A DNA stretch of 40,720 nucleotides from Chitinophagaceae bacterium (lineage in GTDB: Bacteria; Bacteroidota; Bacteroidia; Chitinophagales; Chitinophagaceae): positions 1-40,720 of the forward strand of contig JAIXWH010000144.1 of assembly GCA_027484165.1 (NCBI GenBank), read 5' to 3'. Made by a program: the position numbers and the translations under genes. Numbering within the stretch: position 1 is the first letter of the stretch; each line of letters starts with the position of its first letter. Positions 15,546 to 23,616 of this stretch are shown here, piece after piece. The notes below the pieces were generated by a model that was not told where the DNA came from, searched no databases, and saw only the letters and a list, made by a program, of their open reading frames with translations.

Positions 15546-17171
15546 TTAATATACCCTTTCACCATTTATATAAGTACGCTCAACCTTCGTCTTTAATATT
15601 TTATACGAATTGCATTTTATCAAATCCTGATCAAGTATGATAAAATCTGCTGCCTTTCCTATCTCTAAACTTCCTTTATCTTTTTCCTCAAAAGCGCCTT
15701 TTGCTGCCCAAATGGTCATCCCTCGTAATGTCTGTTCTCTGGTTAAAGCATTCTCCATTTGAAAACCATTTTTCGGATAGGCATTAACGTCTTGTCGTGC
15801 AACTGCTGCATAAAAAGTTTTAAAGGGGCTGATATATTCTACTGGAAAGTCCGTTCCCAAAGGCATCCAACCATTTTGTTGCAATAATTTTTGATAAGCA
15901 TAAGCATTTTTAATTCTGCTTTCACCTAATCTGTCGCCCGCCCAATACATGTCACTTGTGGCATGTGTTGGTTGAACGGAAGGAACGATATTATACTCTC
16001 CAAATATTTTAAAATCATTTTCATCAACCACCTGGGCGTGTTCAATTCTCCATCGCTTATCATTTTTACCTTTTAACGTGGTCGCATAAACGCTTAGAAT
16101 TTCTCTGTTTCCACTATCGCCTATGGCATGGGTACACATCTGAAAAGGGGTGTTTATTAATTGATGTGCAACCTCATCAAAATGTAATTTAGTTTTTAAT
16201 AAAAAACCCTTCCATTTTGGCTTATCGCTATACTCTTTCAATAAACATGCTCCCCTCGAACCCAACGCCCCATCAGCATAAAGTTTAAATCCACCCACAT
16301 GTAATCGCTCTGTTTTGTACGGACCTTTTTTAATCCAACGTGGATAATAAACTGCACTGTCTGATAACAAAGCAAAGATTTTCATTTTTAATACTCCATC
16401 CTTTTGGACCTCGTCAACAAGCTGTATCGTATGTTCACTAACACCGCAATCGTGCACTCCGGTCAGTCCCTGTGAAAAACATTCTTGTTGTAATTGAACA
16501 AAATATTTTTTTGCCAAACTATCCGAAATAGGTGGAATATTTTTTTCAACTAAATCCATGGCATTATCAATAAGCATTCCGGTTAGTTTACCATTTACTT
16601 TCTCGATGCTACCTCCTTCGATAGTTGAAGAAAGAGTTATTCCTGCCATATCGATTGCTTTCTGATTGGCTAGTGCGGCATGACCATCAATGCGTTTTAA
16701 AAAAACAGGTCTGTTGGGAAATAAACTGTCTAAGATTTTTTTATCAGGGAAAGATTTTTCTTGCCAATCATTTTGATCCCAACCATGGCCATAAATCCAT
16801 TGCATGGGCGCGGTTTTGCTGTATTCAATAATTTTGTTGGTAATTTCTTCGAAAGAAGTTGTTCCCACCAAATGACATTTCCATGAATCGGTAGCATATC
16901 CTGTAAAATGACAATGCGCATCAATAAATCCTGGATAAACAGCCTTTCCTTTAACATCTAAAACGCTGTCGGAACTGAAGTTATTTAAAATTGAATCGAT
17001 TTTACCAATAGCCACAATCTTGCCGTCTTGTATTGCCATGGCGTCAGCTATTGAAAAGCTACTATCTACAGTATAGATGACTGCATGATGTAAAATTAAA
17101 TCAACACGTGTTTTAGGTGAGCAGGAAAATAGGAGAATTGAGAAAAATGAAAAAGAAAAAAATATTTTCAT
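15546..17171 (-). CDS. Amidohydrolase family lipoprotein (YtcJ-like)
   Basis: About 541 residues from MKIFFSFSFF; in-frame alternatives at 17195 (ATG) and 17201 (TTG) would add 8 or 10 residues. The signal sequence ends in a lipobox LLFSC (Cys17). The mature part is an amidohydrolase of the YtcJ type: KGKAVYPGFIDAHCHF supplies the HxH metal ligands, GHGWDQNDW and FLKRIDGHAALANQKAI are typical of this family, TGVHDCGV follows, then QMCTHAIGDSGNREI and WRIEHAQVVDENDF with the later metal-site His residues, and PLGTDFPVEYISPF with the catalytic Asp. The family hydrolyses amide or cyclic C-N bonds, but the substrate is not predictable. It should act in the envelope. It is divergent from ligA. Confidence 0.88.
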   Translation of the reverse strand: MKIFFSFSFFSILLFSCSPKTRVDLILHHAVIYTVDSSFSIADAMAIQDGKIVAIGKIDSILNNFSSDSVLDVKGKAVYPGFIDAHCHFTGYATDSWKCHLVGTTSFEEITNKIIEYSKTAPMQWIYGHGWDQNDWQEKSFPDKKILDSLFPNRPVFLKRIDGHAALANQKAIDMAGITLSSTIEGGSIEKVNGKLTGMLIDNAMDLVEKNIPPISDSLAKKYFVQLQQECFSQGLTGVHDCGVSEHTIQLVDEVQKDGVLKMKIFALLSDSAVYYPRWIKKGPYKTERLHVGGFKLYADGALGSRGACLLKEYSDKPKWKGFLLKTKLHFDEVAHQLINTPFQMCTHAIGDSGNREILSVYATTLKGKNDKRWRIEHAQVVDENDFKIFGEYNIVPSVQPTHATSDMYWAGDRLGESRIKNAYAYQKLLQQNGWMPLGTDFPVEYISPFKTFYAAVARQDVNAYPKNGFQMENALTREQTLRGMTIWAAKGAFEEKDKGSLEIGKAADFIILDQDLIKCNSYKILKTKVERTYINGERVY

Positions 17172-17242
17172 ACTGTTATTTTTATTTAGCTGCATATTCA
17201 AAGTTTTTTCAAATTTACTTCAATTAGCGGTTAGAGATTTTT

Positions 17243-17250
17243 TAACTTTG
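17243..17250 (+). promoter_or_regulatory. -7 promoter element (TAACTTTG) of ligA
   Basis: TAACTTTG fits TAnnTTTG, 16 bases before the ligA ATG. No clear -33 element was seen. Confidence 0.55.
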
Positions 17251-17266
17251 GAGTAATCTATTATCA

Positions 17267-19351
17267 ATGTATAACAACGAACAGGTAAAACATTTTCAGC
17301 AGCTTTCACATAAATGGTTATCGAACAAAGGAGACATCCATAATGAAATTGATGAACTCCGAGATCTTCTTCGTTTCCATGAACACAGGTATTATGTGGA
17401 GAATGACCCCTTAATCAGTGACTACGAATACGACTCCCTGTATAAAGTTCTGGAGACTTACGAAAAAAAACATCCAGAGTTCATTACAAAAGATTCGCCT
17501 ACACAAAGAGTGGGAAGTGGCTTAATCAAAGATTTTCCGAAAACACAGCATCTTGTTCCTATGTTGTCTTTGGAAAATTCATACAATGACGAAGATTTGC
17601 AGGACTGGGACCGAAAAGTAAAGGAATTATCTGGACTTGAAGAAGTTGAATATTCAGTTGAACCCAAATTTGACGGCGCAAGTATTTCATTAATTTATGA
17701 AAATGATTTGCTGGTTCGTGGGGTTACCAGAGGCGATGGAGAAACAGGCGATGACATTACTCCAAATGTTCGTCAGATAAAATCCATTCCTCTTTCTGCC
17801 GATTTCAGCAAACACAATATTAGTCAAATAGAAATCAGAGGTGAGATTTTGATGAACAAAATCAATTTCAAAAAATACAACGACTCACTAATGGAAGAAG
17901 GCTTGCCTCCATTGGCCAATCCAAGAAATGCTGCCGCAGGGTCATTGAGAATAAAAGATACGGCAATCGTTAGACGAAGAAATCTTGAAGGTTTTTTATA
18001 CCATGTTAGTTTTATTTCTCCTCTCGATAAAAACAATAAGATATCCATAGAGAGTCATACAGAAATGCTCAAATTACTTTGGGATCTGGGTTTTAGAAGT
18101 CCCCAAAAAGAAATAAAAAAAGTAAAAGGAATTCAGGAAGTTATTAAAATGATAAATGAGTTTGAGAAAGAGCGAGATAATTTACCTTATGAAATTGATG
18201 GGATGGTAATCAAAGTAAATCAATTGGATTTACAAGAAAAGCTGGGCATAACTTCTCATCATCCCAGGTGGGCAATTGCTTTCAAATTTAAAGCGCGTCA
18301 GGCAACCAGCAAACTGATTGGTGTTGAGTTTCAATTAGGTAGAACCGGAGCTGTGACTCCTGTTGCAAAAATTCTACCCGTTCATGTGGGAGGCGTTACC
18401 GTTAGTAGTATCTCCATTCATAACGAAGATTACATTCAAGAGAAGAATTTAAAGATCGGCGATCAGATTTTAATTGAAAGAAGTGGAGATGTAATCCCAC
18501 AAATTGTAAAGTCATTAACCGAATTGAGAAGTGGAGAAGAAACCGATATTGATTTTCCAAAGAATTGTCCGATTTGTAATCATACACTACATAAAACAGA
18601 AGATGAAGCAGTATGGAGATGCATCAACTTTAATTGTAGAGCTCAAGTAGTTGAAAGAATCATTCACTTTGTGAGCAAAGATGCAATGGATATAAAAAGT
18701 TTGGGCGAAGCCAATATCCGAAAGTTTTACGAATTGGGATTATTAAAAGATGTTCCCAGTATTTATGAGTTTGACATTGAAGGTTTAAAAAACACAGAAG
18801 GCTTTGGTGTAAAATCAATATCCAACTTAAAAGATGCTATTGAAAAAAGTAAAACCCAGCCTTTACACCGACTCATTTATGCGCTTGGAATTCGATATGT
18901 TGGAGAGACTACAGCAAAAACAATCGCTCAAAAAATAACAGATCTATTTGAACTCAAGAATAAAACCGAAGAAAATTTGATGGAAATGGAAGATGTTGGA
19001 GTAAAAGTGGCTAAAAGTATTTATGAATTTTTCCACAACGAAGACAATATCGCATTGTTGAATCGCTTAAAATCATTCGGTTTACAAATGGAAGGCAAAG
19101 TGCACGAAAAGTGTGAGGGGGGGCTAACGGGACAAACGTTTTTATTTACCGGCACCCTCTCCAAAATGAAGAGAAGCGAGGCTGAGCAAAAGGTTGAGGA
19201 CCATGGAGGTGAGATACTGGGTGGCGTTAGTAGCAAATTAAACTTCCTTGTTGCTGGCGAGGATGCTGGAAGCAAGCTAGAGAAGGCCAAAAAAATCCCA
19301 AGCATAAAGATTCTCACAGAAGAAGAATTTTTAAACATGTTGGCTATTTAG
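17267..19351 (+). CDS. ligA: NAD-dependent DNA ligase
   Basis: 694 residues, normal for LigA with a 20-residue N-terminal extension. It seals nicks in replication and repair using NAD. Domain order: Ia (LRFHEHRYYVENDPLISDYE), adenylation domain with the KxDG lysine K134 (VEPKFDGASI) and RGDGETGDDIT, ANPRNAAAGSLRIKD and LPYEIDGMVIKV; OB fold; four-cysteine zinc finger (CPIC...CINFNC); helix-hairpin-helix repeats (LIYALGIRYVGETTAKTIAQ); and a C-terminal BRCT domain starting at GQTFLFTGTLSKMKRSEAEQ. All catalytic motifs are present. Confidence 0.97.
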   Translation: MYNNEQVKHFQQLSHKWLSNKGDIHNEIDELRDLLRFHEHRYYVENDPLISDYEYDSLYKVLETYEKKHPEFITKDSPTQRVGSGLIKDFPKTQHLVPMLSLENSYNDEDLQDWDRKVKELSGLEEVEYSVEPKFDGASISLIYENDLLVRGVTRGDGETGDDITPNVRQIKSIPLSADFSKHNISQIEIRGEILMNKINFKKYNDSLMEEGLPPLANPRNAAAGSLRIKDTAIVRRRNLEGFLYHVSFISPLDKNNKISIESHTEMLKLLWDLGFRSPQKEIKKVKGIQEVIKMINEFEKERDNLPYEIDGMVIKVNQLDLQEKLGITSHHPRWAIAFKFKARQATSKLIGVEFQLGRTGAVTPVAKILPVHVGGVTVSSISIHNEDYIQEKNLKIGDQILIERSGDVIPQIVKSLTELRSGEETDIDFPKNCPICNHTLHKTEDEAVWRCINFNCRAQVVERIIHFVSKDAMDIKSLGEANIRKFYELGLLKDVPSIYEFDIEGLKNTEGFGVKSISNLKDAIEKSKTQPLHRLIYALGIRYVGETTAKTIAQKITDLFELKNKTEENLMEMEDVGVKVAKSIYEFFHNEDNIALLNRLKSFGLQMEGKVHEKCEGGLTGQTFLFTGTLSKMKRSEAEQKVEDHGGEILGGVSSKLNFLVAGEDAGSKLEKAKKIPSIKILTEEEFLNMLAI

Positions 19352-19380
19352 TTTGATTTTTTATTATATTTATATCCATG

Positions 19381-19398
19381 CACAATTATCAAATTGTG
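19381..19398. repeat. 7-bp inverted repeat downstream of ligA
   Basis: CACAATT, loop ATCA, AATTGTG, in the 87-base spacer between ligA and the HNH-type gene. It may be a regulator site for the latter or a weak end for ligA. Confidence 0.4.
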
Positions 19399-19438
19399 TA
19401 AATAATTAAACATAACCTAACAATTAAAACCAAGTACG

Positions 19439-20002
19439 ATGATTAAAAAAATTCCAGGAGAAATTTGGAAACAAATGCAATTCTCAGGTCACAAAAACCT
19501 AAAAAAGAAATATGCAATCTCAAATCATGGCCGTGCTGCGAGCTACACCGAATCTGTTGCTAAAGATGGTAATCTTTTAAACGGATCGCTCACATCAGGT
19601 TATCGTACCCTAAATCTACATGTTGAAAATGGCAATGGAACTATTTATTTACACCGTGAGGTTGCAAAATTATTTTGCAATAAAAAATCTCCGAAAGCCA
19701 AATTTGTAATTCATGTAAATCATAAAAAAACTGACAATACCTCTAAAAACTTAAAATGGGCAACACTTGAAGAAGTTAGTACTCATCAACAAAAAAGTCC
19801 TTTAAAGATTGCTTACAAAAAACGTCAGGCAGCTCGTACTGTAGGTTTGAAACTTACACTGGCTCAGGTGAAAGCAATCAAAGACACCATTAACAATCCA
19901 AAAAGAAAATTAACCTACAAACAATTAGCTACTAAATATAAGGTAAGCGAAATGACCCTCTATCGTATTAAAAGCGGTGAAAACTGGGGAAAGGTAAAAT
20001 AA
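19439..20002 (+). CDS. NUMOD4 / HNH-type protein with C-terminal helix-turn-helix
   Basis: 187 residues, strongly basic. Residues about 5-45 (GEIWKQMQFSG then YAISNHGRAASYTE) form a NUMOD4 module, a DNA-binding module of homing endonucleases. Residues about 60-125 look like an HNH_3 domain: YLHREVAKLFC, then HVNHKKTDNTSKNLKWATLE. A C-terminal segment (LTLAQVKAIKDTINN and LTYKQLATKYKVSEMTLYRI then KSGENW) is a helix-turn-helix. Free-standing homing endonucleases have this layout, but no intron or intein is seen nearby, and such genes also occur as stable chromosomal genes. It could act as a nuclease or as a DNA-binding regulator. A terminator follows. Confidence 0.8.
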   Translation: MIKKIPGEIWKQMQFSGHKNLKKKYAISNHGRAASYTESVAKDGNLLNGSLTSGYRTLNLHVENGNGTIYLHREVAKLFCNKKSPKAKFVIHVNHKKTDNTSKNLKWATLEEVSTHQQKSPLKIAYKKRQAARTVGLKLTLAQVKAIKDTINNPKRKLTYKQLATKYKVSEMTLYRIKSGENWGKVK

Positions 20003-20020
20003 AGTCTCTTTAAATTTTTC

Positions 20021-20052
20021 AAAAAGGAATCAGAAAACTGGTTCCTTTTTTA
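20021..20052 (+). terminator. Intrinsic terminator after the HNH-type gene
   Basis: AAAAAGGAATCAG, loop AAAA, CTGGTTCCTTTTT: a 13-pair stem with one G-U and a T-tract. Confidence 0.9.
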
Positions 20053-20057
20053 TGCTC

Positions 20058-20256
20058 AAAAAAATGGCCCATGATAGAAATCAAGGGCCTTGCTTACCTC
20101 TGAAACCACAAGAAAATCTTTAGAAGGTAATCTATTAGTATGTAATCTGTGTTAAGCAGAACAATGTCAAATCAGTCATGTTTGTGCTACTTACACATGA
20201 AATTCCGCATTAAAAGCTTTTGATAAGATAATTTGAGAGGATTAATTCCGAAGTCG
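20058..20256 (-). ncRNA. Candidate structured small RNA of about 200 bases
   Basis: This 454-base gap (20003-20456) has no convincing reading frame. On the minus strand TAATTTTG (20261-20268) is a -7 element, and about 195 bases downstream GGCCC (20085-20089 complement) pairs with GGGCC (20066-20070 complement), with an inner GAT/ATC, followed by ATTTTTTTG: an intrinsic terminator. Between them CCTCT-c-AAATT (near 20240-20230) can pair with GGTTT-c-AGAGG (near 20107-20097) to close the molecule, TCATGT/ACATGA (20176-20200) forms a hairpin, and TCTG/CAGA (20146-20160) another. I do not recognise a known RNA family; 6S RNA was considered and cannot be supported. The rest of the gap, 20269-20423, shows only AT-rich sequence. 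Confidence 0.45.
20060..20089 (-). terminator. Minus-strand intrinsic terminator of the candidate small RNA
   Basis: On the minus strand GGCCC-tt-GAT-ttct-ATC-at-GGGCC is followed by ATTTTTTTG. It faces the plus-strand terminator of the HNH-type gene 8 bases away and has no protein-coding gene upstream of it on its own strand nearby. Confidence 0.75.
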
Positions 20257-20423
20257 AATACAAAATTAACATTCGTGTTCGCATCACATAATTTTTTGAC
20301 ATTTATTTTTCAAATAATTTTTTCTGGGCTCCTTAAATTCATAATGTATTATATTCATAACTCTTTGTTTTTAATGACTATATGCTATTAAAAGAACATT
20401 TTTCACTTTATTAAAAATAAAAA

Positions 20424-20443
20424 ACTAATAAGTGTTAGTTTTG
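20424..20443 (+). promoter_or_regulatory. Palindromic operator overlapping the regulator promoter
   Basis: ACTAATAAGTGTTAGT (20424-20439) is an imperfect palindrome that matches the site at 22135-22150 (ACTAACGATTGTTAGT). It overlaps a -7 element TAGTTTTG (20436-20443) of the TetR gene, whose ATG is at 20457. This implies autoregulation by the TetR protein. Confidence 0.75.
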
Positions 20444-20456
20444 ATAAAATTTTGCA

Positions 20457-21047
20457 ATGGCAAAAATTATCGCAACCAAAAACAGCTCAAAAAAAGAAGT
20501 AATCGCAAAAAAGGCAGCAGCACTTTTCAGAAATAAAAGTTTTGCTGCTACCTCTATGAGAGAACTTGCCGAAAATATTGGAGTGGAAGCTTCAAGCCTC
20601 TACAATCATATCGGATCAAAAAATGAATTACTCCAAACTATCTGCTTTAAAGTTGCTAACGATTTTACCATTCACTTAAATGAGGTTGAAAAAAATACAA
20701 ACAGTTCCATCATCAAACTTGAAGAGCTGATACGTTTCCATATCAATATGATGCTATCGCATTCGGATGAAGTCTTTGTTGCCAATCACGAATGGAAACA
20801 ATTATCTGAACCTTTTCTCAGCAATTTTATGAACCAGCGTAAGTCTTATGAAAACAGGTGGGTTGAAATCATTAAAGATGGAATCAGAAAAAAAGAATTA
20901 AAAAATCTAAATCCTCATATTACAGTGTTAACCATTTTGTCTGCTGTAAGAAGTGTTGAGTTTTGGCAACGACATAAAAAAAGCATTGAAAGCAATGATT
21001 TAGAAAGCAACATTATCGATCACCTTTTAAATGGTCTTATTAAATAA
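20457..21047 (+). CDS. TetR family regulator of the paa cluster
   Basis: 196 residues. The N-terminal TetR DNA-binding domain covers about residues 12-60: VIAKKAAALFRNKSFAATSM then RELAENIGVEASSLYNHIGS with KNELLQTIC, a canonical helix-turn-helix. The C-terminal ligand-binding part is helical and typical of regulators sensing acyl- or aryl-CoA. It probably represses its own operon and the paaABC promoter through the two matching palindromes, and phenylacetyl-CoA is the likely inducer by analogy with PaaR-type TetR regulators. paaE starts five bases after its stop, so regulator and reductase form one transcript. Confidence 0.9.
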   Translation: MAKIIATKNSSKKEVIAKKAAALFRNKSFAATSMRELAENIGVEASSLYNHIGSKNELLQTICFKVANDFTIHLNEVEKNTNSSIIKLEELIRFHINMMLSHSDEVFVANHEWKQLSEPFLSNFMNQRKSYENRWVEIIKDGIRKKELKNLNPHITVLTILSAVRSVEFWQRHKKSIESNDLESNIIDHLLNGLIK

Positions 21048-21051
21048 ATTT

Positions 21052-22131
21052 ATGGCTACACATTTTCATTCTCTACAAATTAAAGAGCTCAAAAAAGAAA
21101 CCGCAGATTGCATTTCCATTTATTTTGATGTACCTAAAAATTTGTCTGCTGATTTTCTATACAAAGAAGGACAAAACATCACCATAAGAAAAATGATTAA
21201 TGGAGAAGATATCAGACGCTCCTATTCTATTTGTTCGGCTCCACATGAAAACAAATTGAAAGTTGCTATCAAAAAAGTTGAAGGTGGTTTGTTCTCTACT
21301 TTTGCAAATGATTCATTGCAACAAAATGAGGTATTGGAAGTTATGCCACCCTCTGGTAGATTCAATGCTCATCTTAGCAAAAACGAGAATCCTCATTACT
21401 TAGCTATCTCAGCAGGTAGTGGCATCACTCCCATCATCGCCATTATTAAACATACACTCCAAACTCAAAGTAACAGCAGCTTTACTCTAATTTATGGCAG
21501 CAAGAATAGAAGCGCCATTATCTTTTTTGAAGAGCTTGAAGATTTGAAAAATAAATACATGGAAAGATTCACACTTATCAATGTATTAAGTCGTGAAAAA
21601 ATTGATGCGGAAATATTTCATGGAAGAATTAATAAAACAAAATTGGCTGCTCTCGAAAAATTAATCAATTATAAAAAAATTGATGCCGCTTATTTATGCG
21701 GACCTGAAGAAATGATTTTCAGCTCATCTGAGTTTTTGCAGGAACAGGGGTTGGATAAAAATAAAATTCACTTCGAATTATTTACAACTCCTGGACAAAG
21801 TTCAAATGAAACAAAAGCTACAAAAACAGAGGCCGTTTCATCCGGACCAAAAAGCAATATTACGATTCGTTTGGACGGACGAACTTTTGCTTTTGATTTG
21901 GCCTACAACGGAGCAAGTATTTTAGATGCTGCTTTACAAAATGGTGCGGATTTGCCCTATGCATGTAAAGGTGGCGTATGCTGCACCTGCAGAGCTAAGC
22001 TTTTGGAAGGTGAAGTGAAAATGGATGTCAATTATGCACTTGAAGAAGAAGAAGTTCAACAGGGCTTTGTGCTTACTTGCCAGTCGCACCCAACAACAGA
22101 AAAAGTGTTTATTGATTTTGACCAGAAATAA
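21052..22131 (+). CDS. paaE: Phenylacetyl-CoA epoxidase reductase subunit PaaE
   Basis: 359 residues. PaaE passes electrons from NADPH through FAD and a [2Fe-2S] cluster to the PaaAC monooxygenase. The N-terminal FAD domain has RRSYSICSAP, the NAD domain LAISAGSGITPIIAIIKHTL and AAYLCGPEEMI, and the C-terminal plant-type ferredoxin domain has cluster ligands C305, C310, C313 and C343 (ACKGGVCCTCRAKLLEG ... TCQSHP). The start MATHFHSLQIKELKKET at 21052 is preferred over an in-frame upstream ATG at 21031, which lies inside the regulator gene. A second promoter and operator follow the gene, so paaABC are controlled separately. Confidence 0.95.
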   Translation: MATHFHSLQIKELKKETADCISIYFDVPKNLSADFLYKEGQNITIRKMINGEDIRRSYSICSAPHENKLKVAIKKVEGGLFSTFANDSLQQNEVLEVMPPSGRFNAHLSKNENPHYLAISAGSGITPIIAIIKHTLQTQSNSSFTLIYGSKNRSAIIFFEELEDLKNKYMERFTLINVLSREKIDAEIFHGRINKTKLAALEKLINYKKIDAAYLCGPEEMIFSSSEFLQEQGLDKNKIHFELFTTPGQSSNETKATKTEAVSSGPKSNITIRLDGRTFAFDLAYNGASILDAALQNGADLPYACKGGVCCTCRAKLLEGEVKMDVNYALEEEEVQQGFVLTCQSHPTTEKVFIDFDQK

Positions 22132-22134
22132 AAT

Positions 22135-22176
22135 ACTAACGATTGTTAGTTTTTATAGATAATTTGATTACTTTTG
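22135..22176 (+). promoter_or_regulatory. Operator and promoter of paaA
   Basis: ACTAACGATTGTTAGT (22135-22150) is a palindrome with 6-base arms. A TTG inside it (22143-22145) is 23 bases from a -7 element TACTTTTG (22169-22176), so a bound TetR dimer would cover the -33 region. The paaA ATG is at 22196. The site matches the one before the TetR gene. Confidence 0.8.
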
Positions 22177-22195
22177 AATACCTAAATTTTAATTT

Positions 22196-23143
22196 ATGTC
22201 GTTACATGATTTAGAAAAATTGTTTCAGGAAAAAATTGACAAGGAAATCAAAATTGAGCCTAAGGATTGGATGCCTGATGCTTATCGCAAAACCAACCTG
22301 CGTCAAATCAGTCAGCACGCACATAGTGAAATTGTGGGAATGTTACCCGAAGGTAACTGGATTAGTCGTGCACCTTCTTTAAAAAGAAAAGCAATTTTGA
22401 TTGCGAAAGTTCAAGATGAGGCAGGACATGGTTTGTACTTATATTCTGCAGCGGAAACGTTGGGAACTAGCAGAGAGCAAATGATTGATGACCTTCATTC
22501 CGGTAAAGCAAAATACTCTTCGATATTTAATTACCCTACACTAACGTGGGCGGATATGGGCGCTGTGGGATGGCTGGTTGATGGCGCTGCAATTTTAAAT
22601 CAGGTGATGTTGTGCCGAACTTCTTACGGACCTTATGCACGTGCAATGGTGCGCATCTGTAAAGAAGAGAGCTTCCACCAAAGACAAGGCTTTGAAACCT
22701 TATTGGTATTGAGCAAAGGAACTGATGAACAAAAAGCCATGTGTCAGGATGCAATCAATCGTTGGTGGTGGCCGAGCTTAATGATGTTTGGACCTAAAGA
22801 CAGCGAAAGCACCAACAGTGATCAAAGCATCAAATGGAAAATTAAAAGAAAAACCAACGATGAACTTCGCCAGCAATTTGTAGATATGATTGTGGAGCAG
22901 GTAAAGTTGTTGGGAATGACACTTCCTGATCCCGAATTAAAATGGAATGAGGATAGAAAACATTATGACTTCGGAGAAATCAACTGGGATGAATTTTGGA
23001 ATGTAGTGAAAGGAAACGGTCCTTGCAATAAACAAAGATTGGAAGCAAGAAAAAAAGCTCATGAGGAAGGTGAATGGGTAAGAGCGGCCGCATTAGCTTT
23101 CGCAGAAAAAAGAAAAAATAAATTAAATACCAAAGCAGCTTAA
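22196..23143 (+). CDS. paaA: Phenylacetyl-CoA epoxidase catalytic subunit PaaA
   Basis: 315 residues, the family size. PaaA is the di-iron subunit that forms ring 1,2-epoxyphenylacetyl-CoA from phenylacetyl-CoA. Iron-ligand regions are visible: [38 protein letters not shown] and the second pair [18 protein letters not shown]. The substrate-region [17 protein letters not shown] and [17 protein letters not shown] are also conserved. It starts the paaABC run; paaB follows seven bases after its stop. Confidence 0.97.
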   Translation: MSLHDLEKLFQEKIDKEIKIEPKDWMPDAYRKTNLRQISQHAHSEIVGMLPEGNWISRAPSLKRKAILIAKVQDEAGHGLYLYSAAETLGTSREQMIDDLHSGKAKYSSIFNYPTLTWADMGAVGWLVDGAAILNQVMLCRTSYGPYARAMVRICKEESFHQRQGFETLLVLSKGTDEQKAMCQDAINRWWWPSLMMFGPKDSESTNSDQSIKWKIKRKTNDELRQQFVDMIVEQVKLLGMTLPDPELKWNEDRKHYDFGEINWDEFWNVVKGNGPCNKQRLEARKKAHEEGEWVRAAALAFAEKRKNKLNTKAA

Positions 23144-23149
23144 TTTTTA

Positions 23150-23515
23150 ATGATGAATATTCAAATTAAAAAGTTTTATTACGGTGATATACCCGATAGC
23201 AGTCCTTCTTCATCAAATGATGTAAGAAGTACCGAAAACCCTTGGCCTTTGTGGGAAATTTTTATTCGTAGCAAACAAGGTCTCGATCATAAACATGCGG
23301 GTAGTCTGCATGCAGCAGATGCACAAATGGCAATTGAAAATGCAAGAGATGTATATACAAGAAGACAAGAAGGCCTAAGCATCTGGGCTGTTGAAAGCAA
23401 ATTCATTCATGCAAGTAATCCTGATGATGCCGAAATGTTTTACGAACCCTCAACAGACAAGGTATATCGTCATCCTACTTTTTATGATTTGCCTGATGAA
23501 GTGAAGCATATGTAG
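23150..23515 (+). CDS. paaB: Phenylacetyl-CoA epoxidase structural subunit PaaB
   Basis: 121 residues, longer than the E. coli protein (95). The conserved core reads WPLWEIFIRSKQGLDHKHAG then SLHAADAQMAIENARDVYTR, RQEGLSIWAV and, at the end, YRHPTFYDLPDEVKHM. PaaB bridges PaaAC heterodimers. Two adjacent ATG codons (23150 and 23153) are possible starts. It is translated just after paaA. The N-terminal 25 residues, rich in Ser (SSPSSSND), are an extra segment. Confidence 0.93.
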   Translation: MMNIQIKKFYYGDIPDSSPSSSNDVRSTENPWPLWEIFIRSKQGLDHKHAGSLHAADAQMAIENARDVYTRRQEGLSIWAVESKFIHASNPDDAEMFYEPSTDKVYRHPTFYDLPDEVKHM

Positions 23516-23533
23516 AAAATGTTTCAGGTTTGA

Positions 23534-23548
23534 TGTTTAAACGTTTAA
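23534..23548. repeat. Palindrome in the paaB-paaC spacer
   Basis: TTAAACGTTTAA is a perfect 12-base palindrome within GTTTAAACGTTTAAGG. The 101-base gap also holds ACAATATTTTGT-like symmetry. It could be a processing or regulatory site, or a degenerate relative of the palindromes at 5851 and 31174. Confidence 0.4.
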
Positions 23549-23616
23549 GGTTTTTAAATGAACAACAAATCAGTCTGCAAAACAATATTTTGTTCGCTAT
23601 TTAATATTCTGATAGA

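Noticed and set aside
20058-20256. 6S RNA or SRP RNA identity for the candidate small RNA
   Set aside because: No consensus motif of either could be recognised; the family is left open.
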